From the NCBI GenBank assembly GCA_016704655.1, contig JADIZR010000012.1:107339-171338 (forward strand): DNA of 64,000 nucleotides, written 5' to 3'. Position 1 is the first letter of the stretch; every line of letters begins with the position of its first letter. Source of the stretch: Pseudomonadota bacterium. Its GTDB lineage: Bacteria; Pseudomonadota; Gammaproteobacteria; Steroidobacterales; Steroidobacteraceae. Below the pieces are notes generated by a model. It worked only from the letters and a program-made list of their open reading frames with translations, was not told where the DNA came from and ran no database searches. Below are positions 35,457 through 44,833 of the stretch, piece by piece. The position numbers and the translations under genes were made by a program.

Positions 35457-36626
35457 TCAGTCGGCTTGCCGGCGCAGGAATGCCGGAATGTCGATGAACG
35501 ATTCGTCGCCGCGGTCGAGGCTAAGGCCATCGCCGACCGCACGCGCGCGCTCGCGCAGACGCGGCGGCGTGTCGTAGGCCGAGTAGTCGCCCGCGCCGAG
35601 CGGCGCACGGCGGCGATCGGCACGACCGCCGCCCTGCACGATCGTCGGCTGCGGCACCGCCTTGGCCACGGCACGGCCAATCCCGGTGGCGACGACGGTA
35701 ACGCGGATCTGGTCCGTCATCTCCGGATCGATCACGTAGCCGACGACGACCGTCGCATCGTCCGAGGCGAACTGCTTCACGGTCTCGCCGACGAGGTGGA
35801 ACTCGCTCGTGCGCAGGTCCATGCCGGCCGTAACGTTGATCAGCAGGCCGTGGGCGCCCGACAGATTCACGTCCTCGAGCAGCGGGCTCGAGATCGCGGC
35901 TTCGGCGGCGGCGCGCGCACGGTTCTCGCCGCTGGCCTGGCCGGAGCCCATCATCGCCATGCCGGTCTCGGCCATGACGGTGCGGACGTCGGCGAAGTCG
36001 ACGTTGATCATGCCGGGACGCGTGATCAGTTCCGCGATGCCCTGCACGGCGCCCTGCAGCACCTGGTTCGCCGTCTTGAAGGCGTCGAGCAGCGTCATGT
36101 CGCCGCCGAGCACCGTCAGCAGCTTCTGGTTCGGGATCGTGATCAGCGAGTCGACGTACTTGTGCAGTTCGTTGATGCCCTGGTCCGCGAGCGACGTGCG
36201 CTTGTTGCCTTCCATCTCGAAAGGCTTGGTCACGACGGCGACGGTCAGGATGCCGAGTTCCTTCGCCACCTGCGCCACGATCGGCGCCGCGCCCGTTCCC
36301 GTACCACCCCCCATGCCGGCCGTGATGAAGATCATGTCCGAGCCTTCGATCAGCTCGACGATGCGGTCGCGGTCTTCCATCGCCGCCTGGCGGCCGACCT
36401 CAGGATCTGCGCCGGCGCCGAGGCCCTTGGTGATGTTCAGGCCGATCTGCAGGCTGGTCTTGACCTTCGAGTGCTTGAGCGCCTGCGCATCGGTGTTGAT
36501 GCACACGAAATCGACGCCTTCAATGCCTGAATTGACCATGTGGGTCACGGCGTTGCCGCCGCCGCCGCCCACGCCTACGACCTTGATGATTGCGCCCTGG
36601 TTTTCCGTATCTGCGAGTACGAACAT
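35457..36626 (-). CDS. ftsZ: Cell division protein FtsZ
   Basis: 389-residue tubulin-like GTPase that forms the Z-ring. The G-box GGGGGNAVTHM and the tubulin signature GGGTGTGAAPIV are intact. The conserved C-terminal peptide (FIDIPAFLRRQAD), binding site for FtsA and ZapD, is complete. It is the last gene of the dcw cluster and is separated from ftsA by 165 bp carrying two different repeat arrays. Confidence 0.98.
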   Translation of the reverse strand: MFVLADTENQGAIIKVVGVGGGGGNAVTHMVNSGIEGVDFVCINTDAQALKHSKVKTSLQIGLNITKGLGAGADPEVGRQAAMEDRDRIVELIEGSDMIFITAGMGGGTGTGAAPIVAQVAKELGILTVAVVTKPFEMEGNKRTSLADQGINELHKYVDSLITIPNQKLLTVLGGDMTLLDAFKTANQVLQGAVQGIAELITRPGMINVDFADVRTVMAETGMAMMGSGQASGENRARAAAEAAISSPLLEDVNLSGAHGLLINVTAGMDLRTSEFHLVGETVKQFASDDATVVVGYVIDPEMTDQIRVTVVATGIGRAVAKAVPQPTIVQGGGRADRRRAPLGAGDYSAYDTPPRLRERARAVGDGLSLDRGDESFIDIPAFLRRQAD

Positions 36627-36648
36627 GGGTGTGCTGCTCCGTTAAGAA

Positions 36649-36704
36649 ATGACTAGTGACTAGTGATTAGTGATTAGTGATTAGTGATTAGTGATTAGTG
36701 ACTG
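36649..36704 (+). repeat. GTGATTA heptamer array between ftsA and ftsZ
   Basis: Eight heptamers: ATGACTA, GTGACTA, five perfect GTGATTA (36663-36697) and a terminal GTGACTG. No inverted partner is found nearby, unlike the other arrays. It lies 22 bp upstream of the ftsZ start. Confidence 0.93.
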
Positions 36705-36749
36705 TTGCCTGGCACGGCAGCCTTTACCGCGCCCCGAAAAACCTGTTTT

Positions 36750-36794
36750 CCCTTCCTGCCCTTCCGCGCCTTCCTGCCCTTCCTGCCCTTCCTA
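36750..36794 (-). repeat. Purine-rich 9-mer tandem repeat at the ftsA stop
   Basis: Read on the minus strand, GAAGGGCAG-type units repeat about four to five times with one interrupted copy, beginning at the ftsA stop codon (36792-36794). The strand is nearly all purine apart from single C positions. Confidence 0.85.
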
Positions 36795-38024
36795 GAAATT
36801 CCCCTTGAACCAATCCCGCATGCGCTGCAGCGTCTTGCGCGGGCCCATCCCGCCAGGCGACTGCGGATGCACGTGGCGCGTGCTGCGGCCGAACAGCAGC
36901 AGCCCGACGCCGGTCGAATGAATCGGATTGCGGACGACGTCCACCAGCCCGCTCACGCCCTGCGGCAGGCCGAGCCGCACCGGCGCGTGGAAAATTTCCT
37001 CGGCCAGCTCGATGACGCCGTCCATCTTCGCGCTGCCGCCCGTGAGGACGATGCCGGCGGCGATCTTGTCGTGGTAGTCAGACCGCGCAAGCTCGTCGCG
37101 CACGAGCACGAAGATTTCCTCGTAGCGGGCCTCGACGACGCTCGCGAGCGTCTGCCGCGCGAGGCGCCGTGCCGGGCGATCGCCCACGCTCGGCACTTCG
37201 ATGGTCTCGTCCGCGTTGGCGAGCTGCGACAGCGCGCACGCGTACTTCACCTTGAGTTCCTCGGCATGGTGCGTCGGCGTGCGCAGGCTCTGCGCGATGT
37301 CGTTGGTGACGAGGTCGCCCGCGATCGGGATGACGGCGGTGTGGCGGATCGCACCACCCGCGAAGACCGCTACGTCGGTCGTGCCGCCGCCGATGTCGAT
37401 CAGGCAGACGCCGAGTTCCTTCTCGTCGTCGGCCAGCACGGCGTAGCTCGACGCCAGCTGCTCGAGCACGATGTCCTCGACCTCGAGGCCGCAGCGCTGC
37501 ACGCACTTGACGATGTTCTGCGCGGCGCTTTCCGCGCCGGTCACGATGTGGACCTTCGCTTCGAGCCGCACGCCCGACATGCCGACGGGCTCGCGGATGC
37601 CGTCCTGCGCGTCGATGATGAATTCCTGCGGCAGGATGTGCAGGATCTTCTGGTCCGCGGGAATCGCCACGGCGCGCGCCGCGTCGATCACGCGCTCGAC
37701 GTCGCTCTGCGTGACTTCCTTGTCGCGGATCGCGACGATGCCGTGCGAATTCAGGCTGCGCACGTGGCTGCCGGCAATGCCGGCGAACACGGAATGAATC
37801 TGGCAACCGGCCATCAGCTCGGCTTCCTCGACCGCGCGCTGGATCGACTGCACCGTCGAGTCGATGTTGACGACGACGCCGCGCTTCAACCCGCGCGACG
37901 GGTGCGAGCCCACGCCCACCACGTCGATCGTGCCGTCCACGGTGAGCTCGCCGACGATGGCGACGACTTTCGACGTGCCGATGTCGAGTCCGACCAGCAG
38001 GTTTCTTTCGGGCTTTCTAGGCAT
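36792..38024 (-). CDS. ftsA: Cell division protein FtsA
   Basis: 410-residue actin-like protein that anchors the Z-ring. The phosphate-1 loop LDIGTSKVVAIVGE, the phosphate-2 loop IDIGGGTTDVAVF and the adenosine motif GIVLTGGSAKMDG are present. The C-terminal amphipathic helix (LQRMRDWFKGNF) that binds the membrane is intact. The ATG at 38024 overlaps the end of ftsQ by 8 bp. Confidence 0.97.
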   Translation of the reverse strand: MPRKPERNLLVGLDIGTSKVVAIVGELTVDGTIDVVGVGSHPSRGLKRGVVVNIDSTVQSIQRAVEEAELMAGCQIHSVFAGIAGSHVRSLNSHGIVAIRDKEVTQSDVERVIDAARAVAIPADQKILHILPQEFIIDAQDGIREPVGMSGVRLEAKVHIVTGAESAAQNIVKCVQRCGLEVEDIVLEQLASSYAVLADDEKELGVCLIDIGGGTTDVAVFAGGAIRHTAVIPIAGDLVTNDIAQSLRTPTHHAEELKVKYACALSQLANADETIEVPSVGDRPARRLARQTLASVVEARYEEIFVLVRDELARSDYHDKIAAGIVLTGGSAKMDGVIELAEEIFHAPVRLGLPQGVSGLVDVVRNPIHSTGVGLLLFGRSTRHVHPQSPGGMGPRKTLQRMRDWFKGNF

Positions 38025-38814
38025 CGGGTGTCGCGTCCTCCCGCGGGGCGACGGCCAGTGCGGAACGGGCGTTCCAGCCCACGCTGAAGCCGTTCGTGTA
38101 GCGCATGTCCACGTATTTGATCTCCGCGACCCGCTTCGCCACGGTCGGGCTCGCGAGTCGAATGAAGCGTTCGAGGCGTTCCTTGACGTCCTGCCGGCCG
38201 AGCCTGACCTGCAGGCCATCCGCCAGCTCGAGTTCCCACGCGCCGCGGTCGTCGAGCCGGACGCCCGTGAGGCGCAGTCCGGATTCGAGCAGGCGGCCCT
38301 GGGCATCGATGTACAGTTGCGCAACCTGCGACTCGCTGCCTTCCGGGCCTTCGAGCAGCGGCAATTCCGGCGGCACGTAGCGTGCGTTGCGGATGAAGAG
38401 CTCGCCGCGCGCGTTCAGCAGCCCGGCGTCGTTCCACCGCGCCGCCGCCACCTCTTCGTTGACCACGACGCGGATCGCATCCGGCCACACACGGGTCACG
38501 ACGGCGCTGTCCACCCAGTCGGTCGACTCGACGCGCTTGCGAATGCGCTCGAGGTCCACCGAAGCCAGGCCGCCCTGCGCGACCTGCGCGACGGCGCTCT
38601 CGATCTCCGGCGGCGAGACACGCTGGAACGTGCCTTCGAGCAGGACCCGGCGCACCGGGCGGTCCAGCGCAAAGATCAACAGCAGCGCCACGACGGCGCA
38701 GCCGGCGACGATGGCGGCCGTGGTGCCGATCGCGCTCCAGTCGAGGCGCTCCCACCACCTGGGCTCGGGGCGGGTCGCCTGCTTGCGCTGCTTCTTGCCG
38801 AAAGGCAGTTTCAT
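38017..38814 (-). CDS. ftsQ: Cell division protein FtsQ
   Basis: 265-residue bitopic divisome protein: a basic cytoplasmic tail, one membrane helix (about 30-50), a POTRA domain (RRVLLEGTFQRVSPPEIE) and a beta domain with YVDMRYTNGF near the end. It starts with an ATGA overlap on ddl. FtsQ recruits FtsL/FtsB. The frame extends upstream into ddl, but ATG 38814 fits the overlap. Confidence 0.95.
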   Translation of the reverse strand: MKLPFGKKQRKQATRPEPRWWERLDWSAIGTTAAIVAGCAVVALLLIFALDRPVRRVLLEGTFQRVSPPEIESAVAQVAQGGLASVDLERIRKRVESTDWVDSAVVTRVWPDAIRVVVNEEVAAARWNDAGLLNARGELFIRNARYVPPELPLLEGPEGSESQVAQLYIDAQGRLLESGLRLTGVRLDDRGAWELELADGLQVRLGRQDVKERLERFIRLASPTVAKRVAEIKYVDMRYTNGFSVGWNARSALAVAPREDATPDA

Positions 38815-39776
38815 CGACGCGCCTCCTGGCCGTGACAGCTCGTTTCGAGGACCCGCCAGACGAGTTCGTCGAACTCGATCCCGCGCTGGCGTGCCGCCTT
38901 CGGCACCAGTGAATGACTGGTCATGCCCGGCGCCGTATTCACTTCGAGCAGCCACGGCTTGCCCGCACGGTCACGCATGAAGTCGACGCGGCCCCAGCCG
39001 CTGCAACCGACCGCAAAGAACGCTGCGAGGGTGAGGCCCGCAAGTTCCTGCTCCGCGGCCCCCGTCATGCCGGGACACAGGTACTGCGTGTCCTCGGCGA
39101 CGTACTTCGCGTGGTAGTCGTAGTACTCGCCAGCCGGCACGATCCGGATCGAGGGCAGCGCTTCGAGCCCGAGCACGCCTACCGTGTACTCCTCGCCCTG
39201 GATCAGCTGTTCGACCAGCAACGAGCCTTCGTAACGCGCCGCCAGTTCGACGGCCGCCACCAGGTCCGCAGCCTTGAAGCAGCGCGTGATGCCGACGCTC
39301 GAGCCTTCGCACGCAGGCTTGACGATCACCGGCAGGCCCAGCTTGTGGGCCGCCGCGACGACGTCCTCGCCGCGCTGCAGGTTCACGTAGGCCGGCGTCG
39401 GCAGGCCGAGCGCGAGCCACACCTGCTTGGTGCGGATCTTGTCCATTGCGAGCGCGGATCCGAGCACGCCCGAACCCGTGTAGGGCACGCCCAGCGCTTC
39501 GAGCAACCCCTGCAGGACGCCGTCTTCGCCACCGCCACGGTTGCCGTGCAGGATGTTGAAGACGCGATCGAACTGGCGGCCGCCTGGCGCATTCAGCGCG
39601 GCGACCAGGGCAGGAATTCCGTCGACGGCGGTGGCGTCGACGCCGCGGCGCTGCAGCGCTGCAAGCACGTTGCGGCCCGAGTCGAGTGACACCTCGCGTT
39701 CGGACGACGTGCCACCGAGCAGCACGGCGACGCGGCCGAACCGGGTGGGATCCTGGATGAGCAAGGGCGAAGTCAT
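38811..39776 (-). CDS. ddl: D-alanine--D-alanine ligase
   Basis: 321-residue ATP-grasp enzyme making the D-Ala-D-Ala dipeptide. Motifs: GGTSSEREVSL near the start, KPACEGSSVGI (D-Ala and ATP binding) and EVNTAPGMTSHSL with the Mg ligands near the end. It overlaps murC by 4 bp and ftsQ by 4 bp. Confidence 0.96.
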   Translation of the reverse strand: MTSPLLIQDPTRFGRVAVLLGGTSSEREVSLDSGRNVLAALQRRGVDATAVDGIPALVAALNAPGGRQFDRVFNILHGNRGGGEDGVLQGLLEALGVPYTGSGVLGSALAMDKIRTKQVWLALGLPTPAYVNLQRGEDVVAAAHKLGLPVIVKPACEGSSVGITRCFKAADLVAAVELAARYEGSLLVEQLIQGEEYTVGVLGLEALPSIRIVPAGEYYDYHAKYVAEDTQYLCPGMTGAAEQELAGLTLAAFFAVGCSGWGRVDFMRDRAGKPWLLEVNTAPGMTSHSLVPKAARQRGIEFDELVWRVLETSCHGQEARR

Positions 39777-41200
39777 GCGCGTTGGCCTCGCATCGCGACT
39801 GCAGTCGGCAGGGTGCGCGGCAGCTGGCTGGAGACGGCGCCGATGTGACCGGCGCCCATCGTCAGCACCACGTCGCCTTCACGCACGATGTCGGCCAGCG
39901 CATCGGGGAGTTCTTCGAGCGACTTGAGCAGCACGGGCTCCACGCGACCCCTGGTGCGGATCGCACGGCAGAGCGATTTACCGTCGGCGCCGGGGATCGG
40001 GGCCTCTCCCGCCGCGTAGACCTCGGCCACGACGAGCGCGTCGGCGTCGGCGAGCACCTGTGCGAACTCGTCGAGCAGATCGCGCGTACGCGTGTAGCGA
40101 TGCGGCTGGAACACCAGCACCACACGACGTCCAGGCCAGCCCTGGCGCACGGCTTCGACGGTGGCGGCGATCTCGGTCGGGTGATGGCCGTAGTCGTCCA
40201 CGATCGAGACCCTGCCGGTGCCGGTGTCGACGTCGGCGATCCACTGCAGGCGACGTTCGATGCCCTGGAATCCTGCCAGTGCGCGCTGGATGGCGGCATC
40301 GTCAATTTCGAGCTCGGTTGCGACGGAAATCACCGCCAGGGCATTCAGCACGTTGTGGCGGCCGGGCAGGTTCAACGTGACCGGCAACGGCGGCGCGCCG
40401 CCCGGGCGCAGCACCGTGAATTTCGACTGGCCCGCGAGTCGTTCGACGTCCACCGCGCGTACGTCTGCGGACTCGTCGAAACCATAGGTCAGGTAAGGCC
40501 GCGCGATGCTGGGAAGCAGCGCACGCACGTTCGCATCGTCGTTGCAGACGACCGCGAGCCCGTAGAACGGCAGGTTGTGCAGGAACTCGACGAAGCTGAG
40601 CTTCAGCTTCTCGAAATCGCCGCCGTGCGTGCCGAGGTGGTCGGCGTCGACGTTGGTGACGATCGCGATCATCGGCTGCAGGTGCGTGAACGACGCGTCA
40701 CTCTCGTCGGCCTCGGCGACCAGGAACTCGCCGGCCCCGAGACGCGCATTGCTGGCCGCGCTCTTCAGCCGCCCGCCAATGACGAACGTGGGATCCGTGC
40801 CGCCTTCGGCCAGCACGCTCGCCATCAGGCTCGTCGTGGTGGTCTTGCCGTGGGTGCCGGCCACGGCGATCGAATAGCGGAAGCGCATCAGTTCGCCGAG
40901 CATCTCGGCGCGCTTCACGACAGGAATGCGCCCGGCCAGTGCCTGCGCCACTTCAGGGTTCGACGCGTCGATTGCGCTCGAAACCACGACCACGTCGGCG
41001 CCATCGACGTTGCCGGCGCTGTGGCCGATCAGGACGCGCGCGCCGAGCCGTTGCAGGCGCTCGGTGGACTCGCCCTGCTTCAGGTCGGAGCCCTGCACCG
41101 TGTAGCCGAGGTTCAGCAGCACTTCAGCGATGCCGCACATGCCGCTGCCGCCGATACCGACGAAGTGGATCGTGTGAATCCGGCGCATGCGGTCCTTCAT
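39773..41200 (-). CDS. murC: UDP-N-acetylmuramate--L-alanine ligase
   Basis: 475 residues. MurC adds L-Ala to UDP-MurNAc. The Rossmann motif GIGGSGMCGIAEVLLN and P-loop GTHGKTTTTS are intact, as is the DDYGHHPTE motif of the C-domain. ATGA-type overlaps with murG upstream and ddl downstream show tight coupling. Confidence 0.97.
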   Translation of the reverse strand: MKDRMRRIHTIHFVGIGGSGMCGIAEVLLNLGYTVQGSDLKQGESTERLQRLGARVLIGHSAGNVDGADVVVVSSAIDASNPEVAQALAGRIPVVKRAEMLGELMRFRYSIAVAGTHGKTTTTSLMASVLAEGGTDPTFVIGGRLKSAASNARLGAGEFLVAEADESDASFTHLQPMIAIVTNVDADHLGTHGGDFEKLKLSFVEFLHNLPFYGLAVVCNDDANVRALLPSIARPYLTYGFDESADVRAVDVERLAGQSKFTVLRPGGAPPLPVTLNLPGRHNVLNALAVISVATELEIDDAAIQRALAGFQGIERRLQWIADVDTGTGRVSIVDDYGHHPTEIAATVEAVRQGWPGRRVVLVFQPHRYTRTRDLLDEFAQVLADADALVVAEVYAAGEAPIPGADGKSLCRAIRTRGRVEPVLLKSLEELPDALADIVREGDVVLTMGAGHIGAVSSQLPRTLPTAVAMRGQRA

Positions 41201-42288
41201 GCCGCCTCCCCTGCCGCCTGCATGCAGGCGTCGGCCAGCCGCTCGTCCGCATCGACGATGGCGCTCGCGCGCGCCGCCACGGCCATGCGCGAGAGCAGCG
41301 GGCGTCCCGCCTCGAGCAGCGTACGCAACAGCGCGGCCAGCGAGATCGGGGTCAGGTCGCCCTCAGGCAGGAGTTTCGCGGCGCCTGCCTGCACGGCGTA
41401 CTGCGCGTTGCGGGTCTGGTGATCGTCGACGGCGGCCGGAAACGGCACGAGGATGGCTGGCACGCCGGCCGCCGCGAGTTCGGTCACTGTCAGTGCACCG
41501 GAGCGACACACGGCGAGGTCGGCCCAGCCGTAGGCGCTCGCCATGTCGTCGATGAAGGGCCGCACGTCGGCTTCGATGCCGCGCGAGCGATACGCCTGCA
41601 CGGTTTCTTCGAAATTGTGCTTGCCCGTCTGGTGCAGCACTGCGGGTCGCAGCGCCGCCGGCAGTTCGCCGATGGCGGCCGGCAAGACGGCGTTCAGGCG
41701 CGCAGCGCCCTGGCTGCCGCCAAATACGAGCAGGCGCACGGCGCCTTCGCGACCGGCATAACGTCGCTCGGGCGGCGCGATGGCGACGATCTCGGGACGC
41801 ACCGGGTTGCCGACACGCTCGGCCCGGACGCCGCTGCCGAAACTGCCCGGAAAACCTTCGAGCACGCGCCTGGCGAAGCGCGCGAGCACGCGATTGGTGA
41901 GACCCGCGACGGCGTTCTGCTCGTGCACGACGAGCGGCCGTCCGAGCAACCAGGCCGCGATGCCGCCCGGGCCGGACGCGAAGCCGCCCGCGCCAAGCAC
42001 GACCCTGGGTTGATGCCTGCGGATCGCGCGCATCGCCTGGCCGATGGCGACCAGCAGGCGGAACGGAGCCGCCAGCAGCGTCGCTGCCCCCTTGCCACGG
42101 AGCCCGCTCACGCTCAGCCATTCGACTGGAATGCCTGCGGCCGGCACGAGGCGCGCCTCGATGCCTTGCTGCGTGCCGAGCCAGACGATGTCATAGCCGC
42201 GGCGCTGCAGCACCCGCGCCGTCGCGAGCGCCGGGAAGACGTGTCCGCCCGTGCCGCCCGCCATGACCAGTGCGACCTTGCGCGTCAT
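41197..42288 (-). CDS. murG: UDP-GlcNAc transferase making lipid II
   Basis: 363-residue GT-B glycosyltransferase that adds GlcNAc to lipid I at the inner face of the membrane. GGTGGHVFPAL at the N-terminus, GAGGFASGP, HEQNAVAGLTNR, and the donor-site GGSQGA and CRSGALTVTEL motifs are complete. The start at 42288 overlaps the ftsW stop by 4 bp; the frame continues upstream inside ftsW and is ignored. Confidence 0.97.
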   Translation of the reverse strand: MTRKVALVMAGGTGGHVFPALATARVLQRRGYDIVWLGTQQGIEARLVPAAGIPVEWLSVSGLRGKGAATLLAAPFRLLVAIGQAMRAIRRHQPRVVLGAGGFASGPGGIAAWLLGRPLVVHEQNAVAGLTNRVLARFARRVLEGFPGSFGSGVRAERVGNPVRPEIVAIAPPERRYAGREGAVRLLVFGGSQGAARLNAVLPAAIGELPAALRPAVLHQTGKHNFEETVQAYRSRGIEADVRPFIDDMASAYGWADLAVCRSGALTVTELAAAGVPAILVPFPAAVDDHQTRNAQYAVQAGAAKLLPEGDLTPISLAALLRTLLEAGRPLLSRMAVAARASAIVDADERLADACMQAAGEAA

Positions 42289-43481
42289 CTGCGACGGGCC
42301 TCGCGCGGTGCGACGCGCACGCGTCCGGTGGCCTGCGTGTCGTGGTGGATGCGCAGCAGCACGCCGATCCAGCCGAGCGTCACCAGCATGCTGCTGCCGC
42401 CGTAGGACAACAGCGGCAGCGTGAGGCCCTTGGTCGGCAACAGGCCCATGTTCACGCCGATGTTCACGAAAGCCTGCAGGCCCAGCCAGATGCCGATGGC
42501 CGCCGCCACGTACGACTGGTACGCCTGTCCGGCCTGCGCGGCTTCGCGCGAGATCATGAGCGCGCGGGTCACGAGCAACGCGAACAGGCCGACGACGACC
42601 GTGACGCCGAGGAAGCCGAACTCCTCCGCCAGCACGGCGAAGACGAAGTCCGTGTGGGCTTCGGGCAGGTAGAAGAGCTTCTGTACGCTTGCGCCGAGAC
42701 CGACACCGAGCCATTCGCCGCGGCCGATCGCGATCAGCGACTGCACGAGCTGGAAGCCGCTGTCGAACGGGTCGCCCCAGGGATCGAGGAAGCCCGTCAG
42801 CCGGCGCAACCGGTAAGGCGAGACGACGGCGAGCACCGCGAGACCGATGGAGCCGGCGACGACCGGCACGAGCAGGTGCACGATGCGCGCGCCGGCCAGG
42901 AACAGCACGCCGAGGCCGGTCGCGAACAGCACGGTGGCGGCGCCGAAATCCGGCTCGCCGAGCAGCAGCAGGGCGGCGGCGGCGAGCACGCCGACCGGCA
43001 CCATGAATGACTTGAAGTCGCTGCGCAGTTCATCCGAGCGGCGAACGGCGTAGCTCGCGACGTACATCAGCAGCATCACGCGCGTCGCTTCGGACACCTG
43101 GAAATTCATGAAGCCGAGCCGGATCCAGCGCCGCGAGCCGTTGACCTCGTAGCCGATGCCGGGAATCAGCACGATGAAGAGCAGCAGGAACGCGCCGCCC
43201 AGCAGGTACTTCGAATACTCGTCCCAGACGCGCGTCGGCACGGCCAGCCCGACGCAGCAGGCCACGAGCCCCAGCGCCACGTAGACCAGCTGGCGCATGA
43301 AGTAGTGGAACGCCGCGCCGGTCTCCTTCTCGGAGATGCCAATCGACGCCGACGCGACCATGACCAGGCCGATCAGCAGCAGCGCGCACACGGTGCCGAC
43401 GATCCACGGATCCAGCAGCAGGCGGCGCGGCTGGCCACTCGAACGTGCATAACTGTTGACGGTGGAAGCCGGCGCGCTCAT
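42285..43481 (-). CDS. ftsW: Peptidoglycan glycosyltransferase FtsW
   Basis: 398-residue SEDS-family polymerase with ten predicted membrane helices. Conserved loops include NGSRRWIRLGFMNFQVSE, GEPDFGAATVL (catalytic Asp) and GLLPTKGLTLPLLSYGGSS. It partners with FtsI at the septum. It lies between murD and murG with 4-bp overlaps on both sides. Confidence 0.97.
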   Translation of the reverse strand: MSAPASTVNSYARSSGQPRRLLLDPWIVGTVCALLLIGLVMVASASIGISEKETGAAFHYFMRQLVYVALGLVACCVGLAVPTRVWDEYSKYLLGGAFLLLFIVLIPGIGYEVNGSRRWIRLGFMNFQVSEATRVMLLMYVASYAVRRSDELRSDFKSFMVPVGVLAAAALLLLGEPDFGAATVLFATGLGVLFLAGARIVHLLVPVVAGSIGLAVLAVVSPYRLRRLTGFLDPWGDPFDSGFQLVQSLIAIGRGEWLGVGLGASVQKLFYLPEAHTDFVFAVLAEEFGFLGVTVVVGLFALLVTRALMISREAAQAGQAYQSYVAAAIGIWLGLQAFVNIGVNMGLLPTKGLTLPLLSYGGSSMLVTLGWIGVLLRIHHDTQATGRVRVAPREARRR

Positions 43482-44833
43482 GCAGCGAGACTCCTGACGG
43501 CGGCGGCGAATTCATCGCCGCGATGACTGTAGTCGCGGAACATGTCGAGACTCGCGCAGGCCGGCGAGAGCAGCACGATGTCGCCCGGTTGCGCGACGGC
43601 TTGCGCTGCACGCACGGCAGCCGGCATGTCGCTGGCGCGCTCCGTGGCGCAGACGTCGGCCAGCGTGGCGGCGAGCGCCGGCGCATCGCGGCCGATCAGC
43701 ACGACGTGACGGACCTTGCCGCGGAATGCCTGCCGCAGCTCCGAGAAATCCTGGTTCTTGCCGTCGCCGCCGGCGATGACGACGAGCGGACCCGCCAGGC
43801 CCCGCACGGCCGCAAGCGTCGCACCGACGTTCGTGCCCTTCGAGTCGTTCACATAGCGCACGCCGCGGACGTCGGCGACCCACTGCGAGCGGTGCGGCAG
43901 GCCCCCGAACGCACAAAGCGCATCGAGCGCTGGCGCGAGCGGCAGGTCGAGGGCTTCGGCCAGCGCGAGCGCCGCCATCGCGTTCGCCGCGTTGTGCAGG
44001 CCCTGCAGTCGCATCGCGGCCAGCGGCAGCAACGGTTCACCCCGTCGCACGATCATCGGCGCAGGCGAGCGCGCGAGCGTGTAGTCGGCGTCGTTCGATT
44101 CGAGACTGAACGACACCACGGACTGGCCCGGGCGCGGCATGCCACGCACCGCAGGGTCGTCGGCGTTGATCACGGCCACGTCGCAGCCGTCGAAGATGCG
44201 GGGCTTTGCCGCACCGTACGCCTCGAGACTCGCGTACCGATCCATGTGATCGGGCGTGACGTTGAGCACGGTCGACGCCACGGTGCGCAGCGAGTGGGTC
44301 GTCTCGAGCTGGAAGCTCGACAGTTCGAGCACGTAGAGATCGGGCGCGGGACGCGCGAGCAGATCGAGCGCCGGTTCGCCGAGGTTCCCGCCCGCCACCG
44401 CGCGCCGGCCACCGGCGTTCGCGATCTCCGCCACGAGTGTCGTCACCGTGCTCTTGCCGTTGGTGCCGGTGATCGCGGCAATCGGCGCCGGTGCCTCGCG
44501 GGCGAACAGCTCGATGTCACCGATGACCGGGCACCCGCGCTCGCGCGCTGTGCGCACGATCGGTTCCTGCAACGACAGGCCTGGTGAAATCACGACTTGC
44601 GCGACGTCATCGAGCAGCGACGAGCTGAACGCCCCTGTCCGCAGCTCGGCGGCCGGGACATCGGCCCGCAGCACATCGACGCCTGGCGGATTCACGCGCG
44701 TGTCCGCGACCCGCACCGAGAGACCCCTGCGGTCCAGGTAGCGCGCAGCCGAAAGCCCGGTGCGACCGAGCCCCAGCACCAGGGCGCGGGTGCCGGCGGC
44801 AAGCGGAGCCAGTGCCTGGAGCGCCTCGGTCAT
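43478..44833 (-). CDS. murD: UDP-N-acetylmuramoylalanine--D-glutamate ligase
   Basis: 451 residues. P-loop GTNGKSTVTTL, the carbamylated-lysine region and the C-terminal ND-S-K-GTN motif (YVNDSKGTNVGAT) identify MurD. Both ends overlap neighbours by 4 bp. Confidence 0.97.
   Translation of the reverse strand: MTEALQALAPLAAGTRALVLGLGRTGLSAARYLDRRGLSVRVADTRVNPPGVDVLRADVPAAELRTGAFSSSLLDDVAQVVISPGLSLQEPIVRTARERGCPVIGDIELFAREAPAPIAAITGTNGKSTVTTLVAEIANAGGRRAVAGGNLGEPALDLLARPAPDLYVLELSSFQLETTHSLRTVASTVLNVTPDHMDRYASLEAYGAAKPRIFDGCDVAVINADDPAVRGMPRPGQSVVSFSLESNDADYTLARSPAPMIVRRGEPLLPLAAMRLQGLHNAANAMAALALAEALDLPLAPALDALCAFGGLPHRSQWVADVRGVRYVNDSKGTNVGATLAAVRGLAGPLVVIAGGDGKNQDFSELRQAFRGKVRHVVLIGRDAPALAATLADVCATERASDMPAAVRAAQAVAQPGDIVLLSPACASLDMFRDYSHRGDEFAAAVRSLAA

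Noticed and set aside
35349..36530. Long plus-strand open frame opposite ftsZ
   Set aside because: Mirror of the ftsZ coding sequence without family similarity.
38811..41200. Loss of murB from the dcw cluster
   Set aside because: E. coli also has murC directly followed by ddlB, with murB elsewhere, so this order is ordinary.
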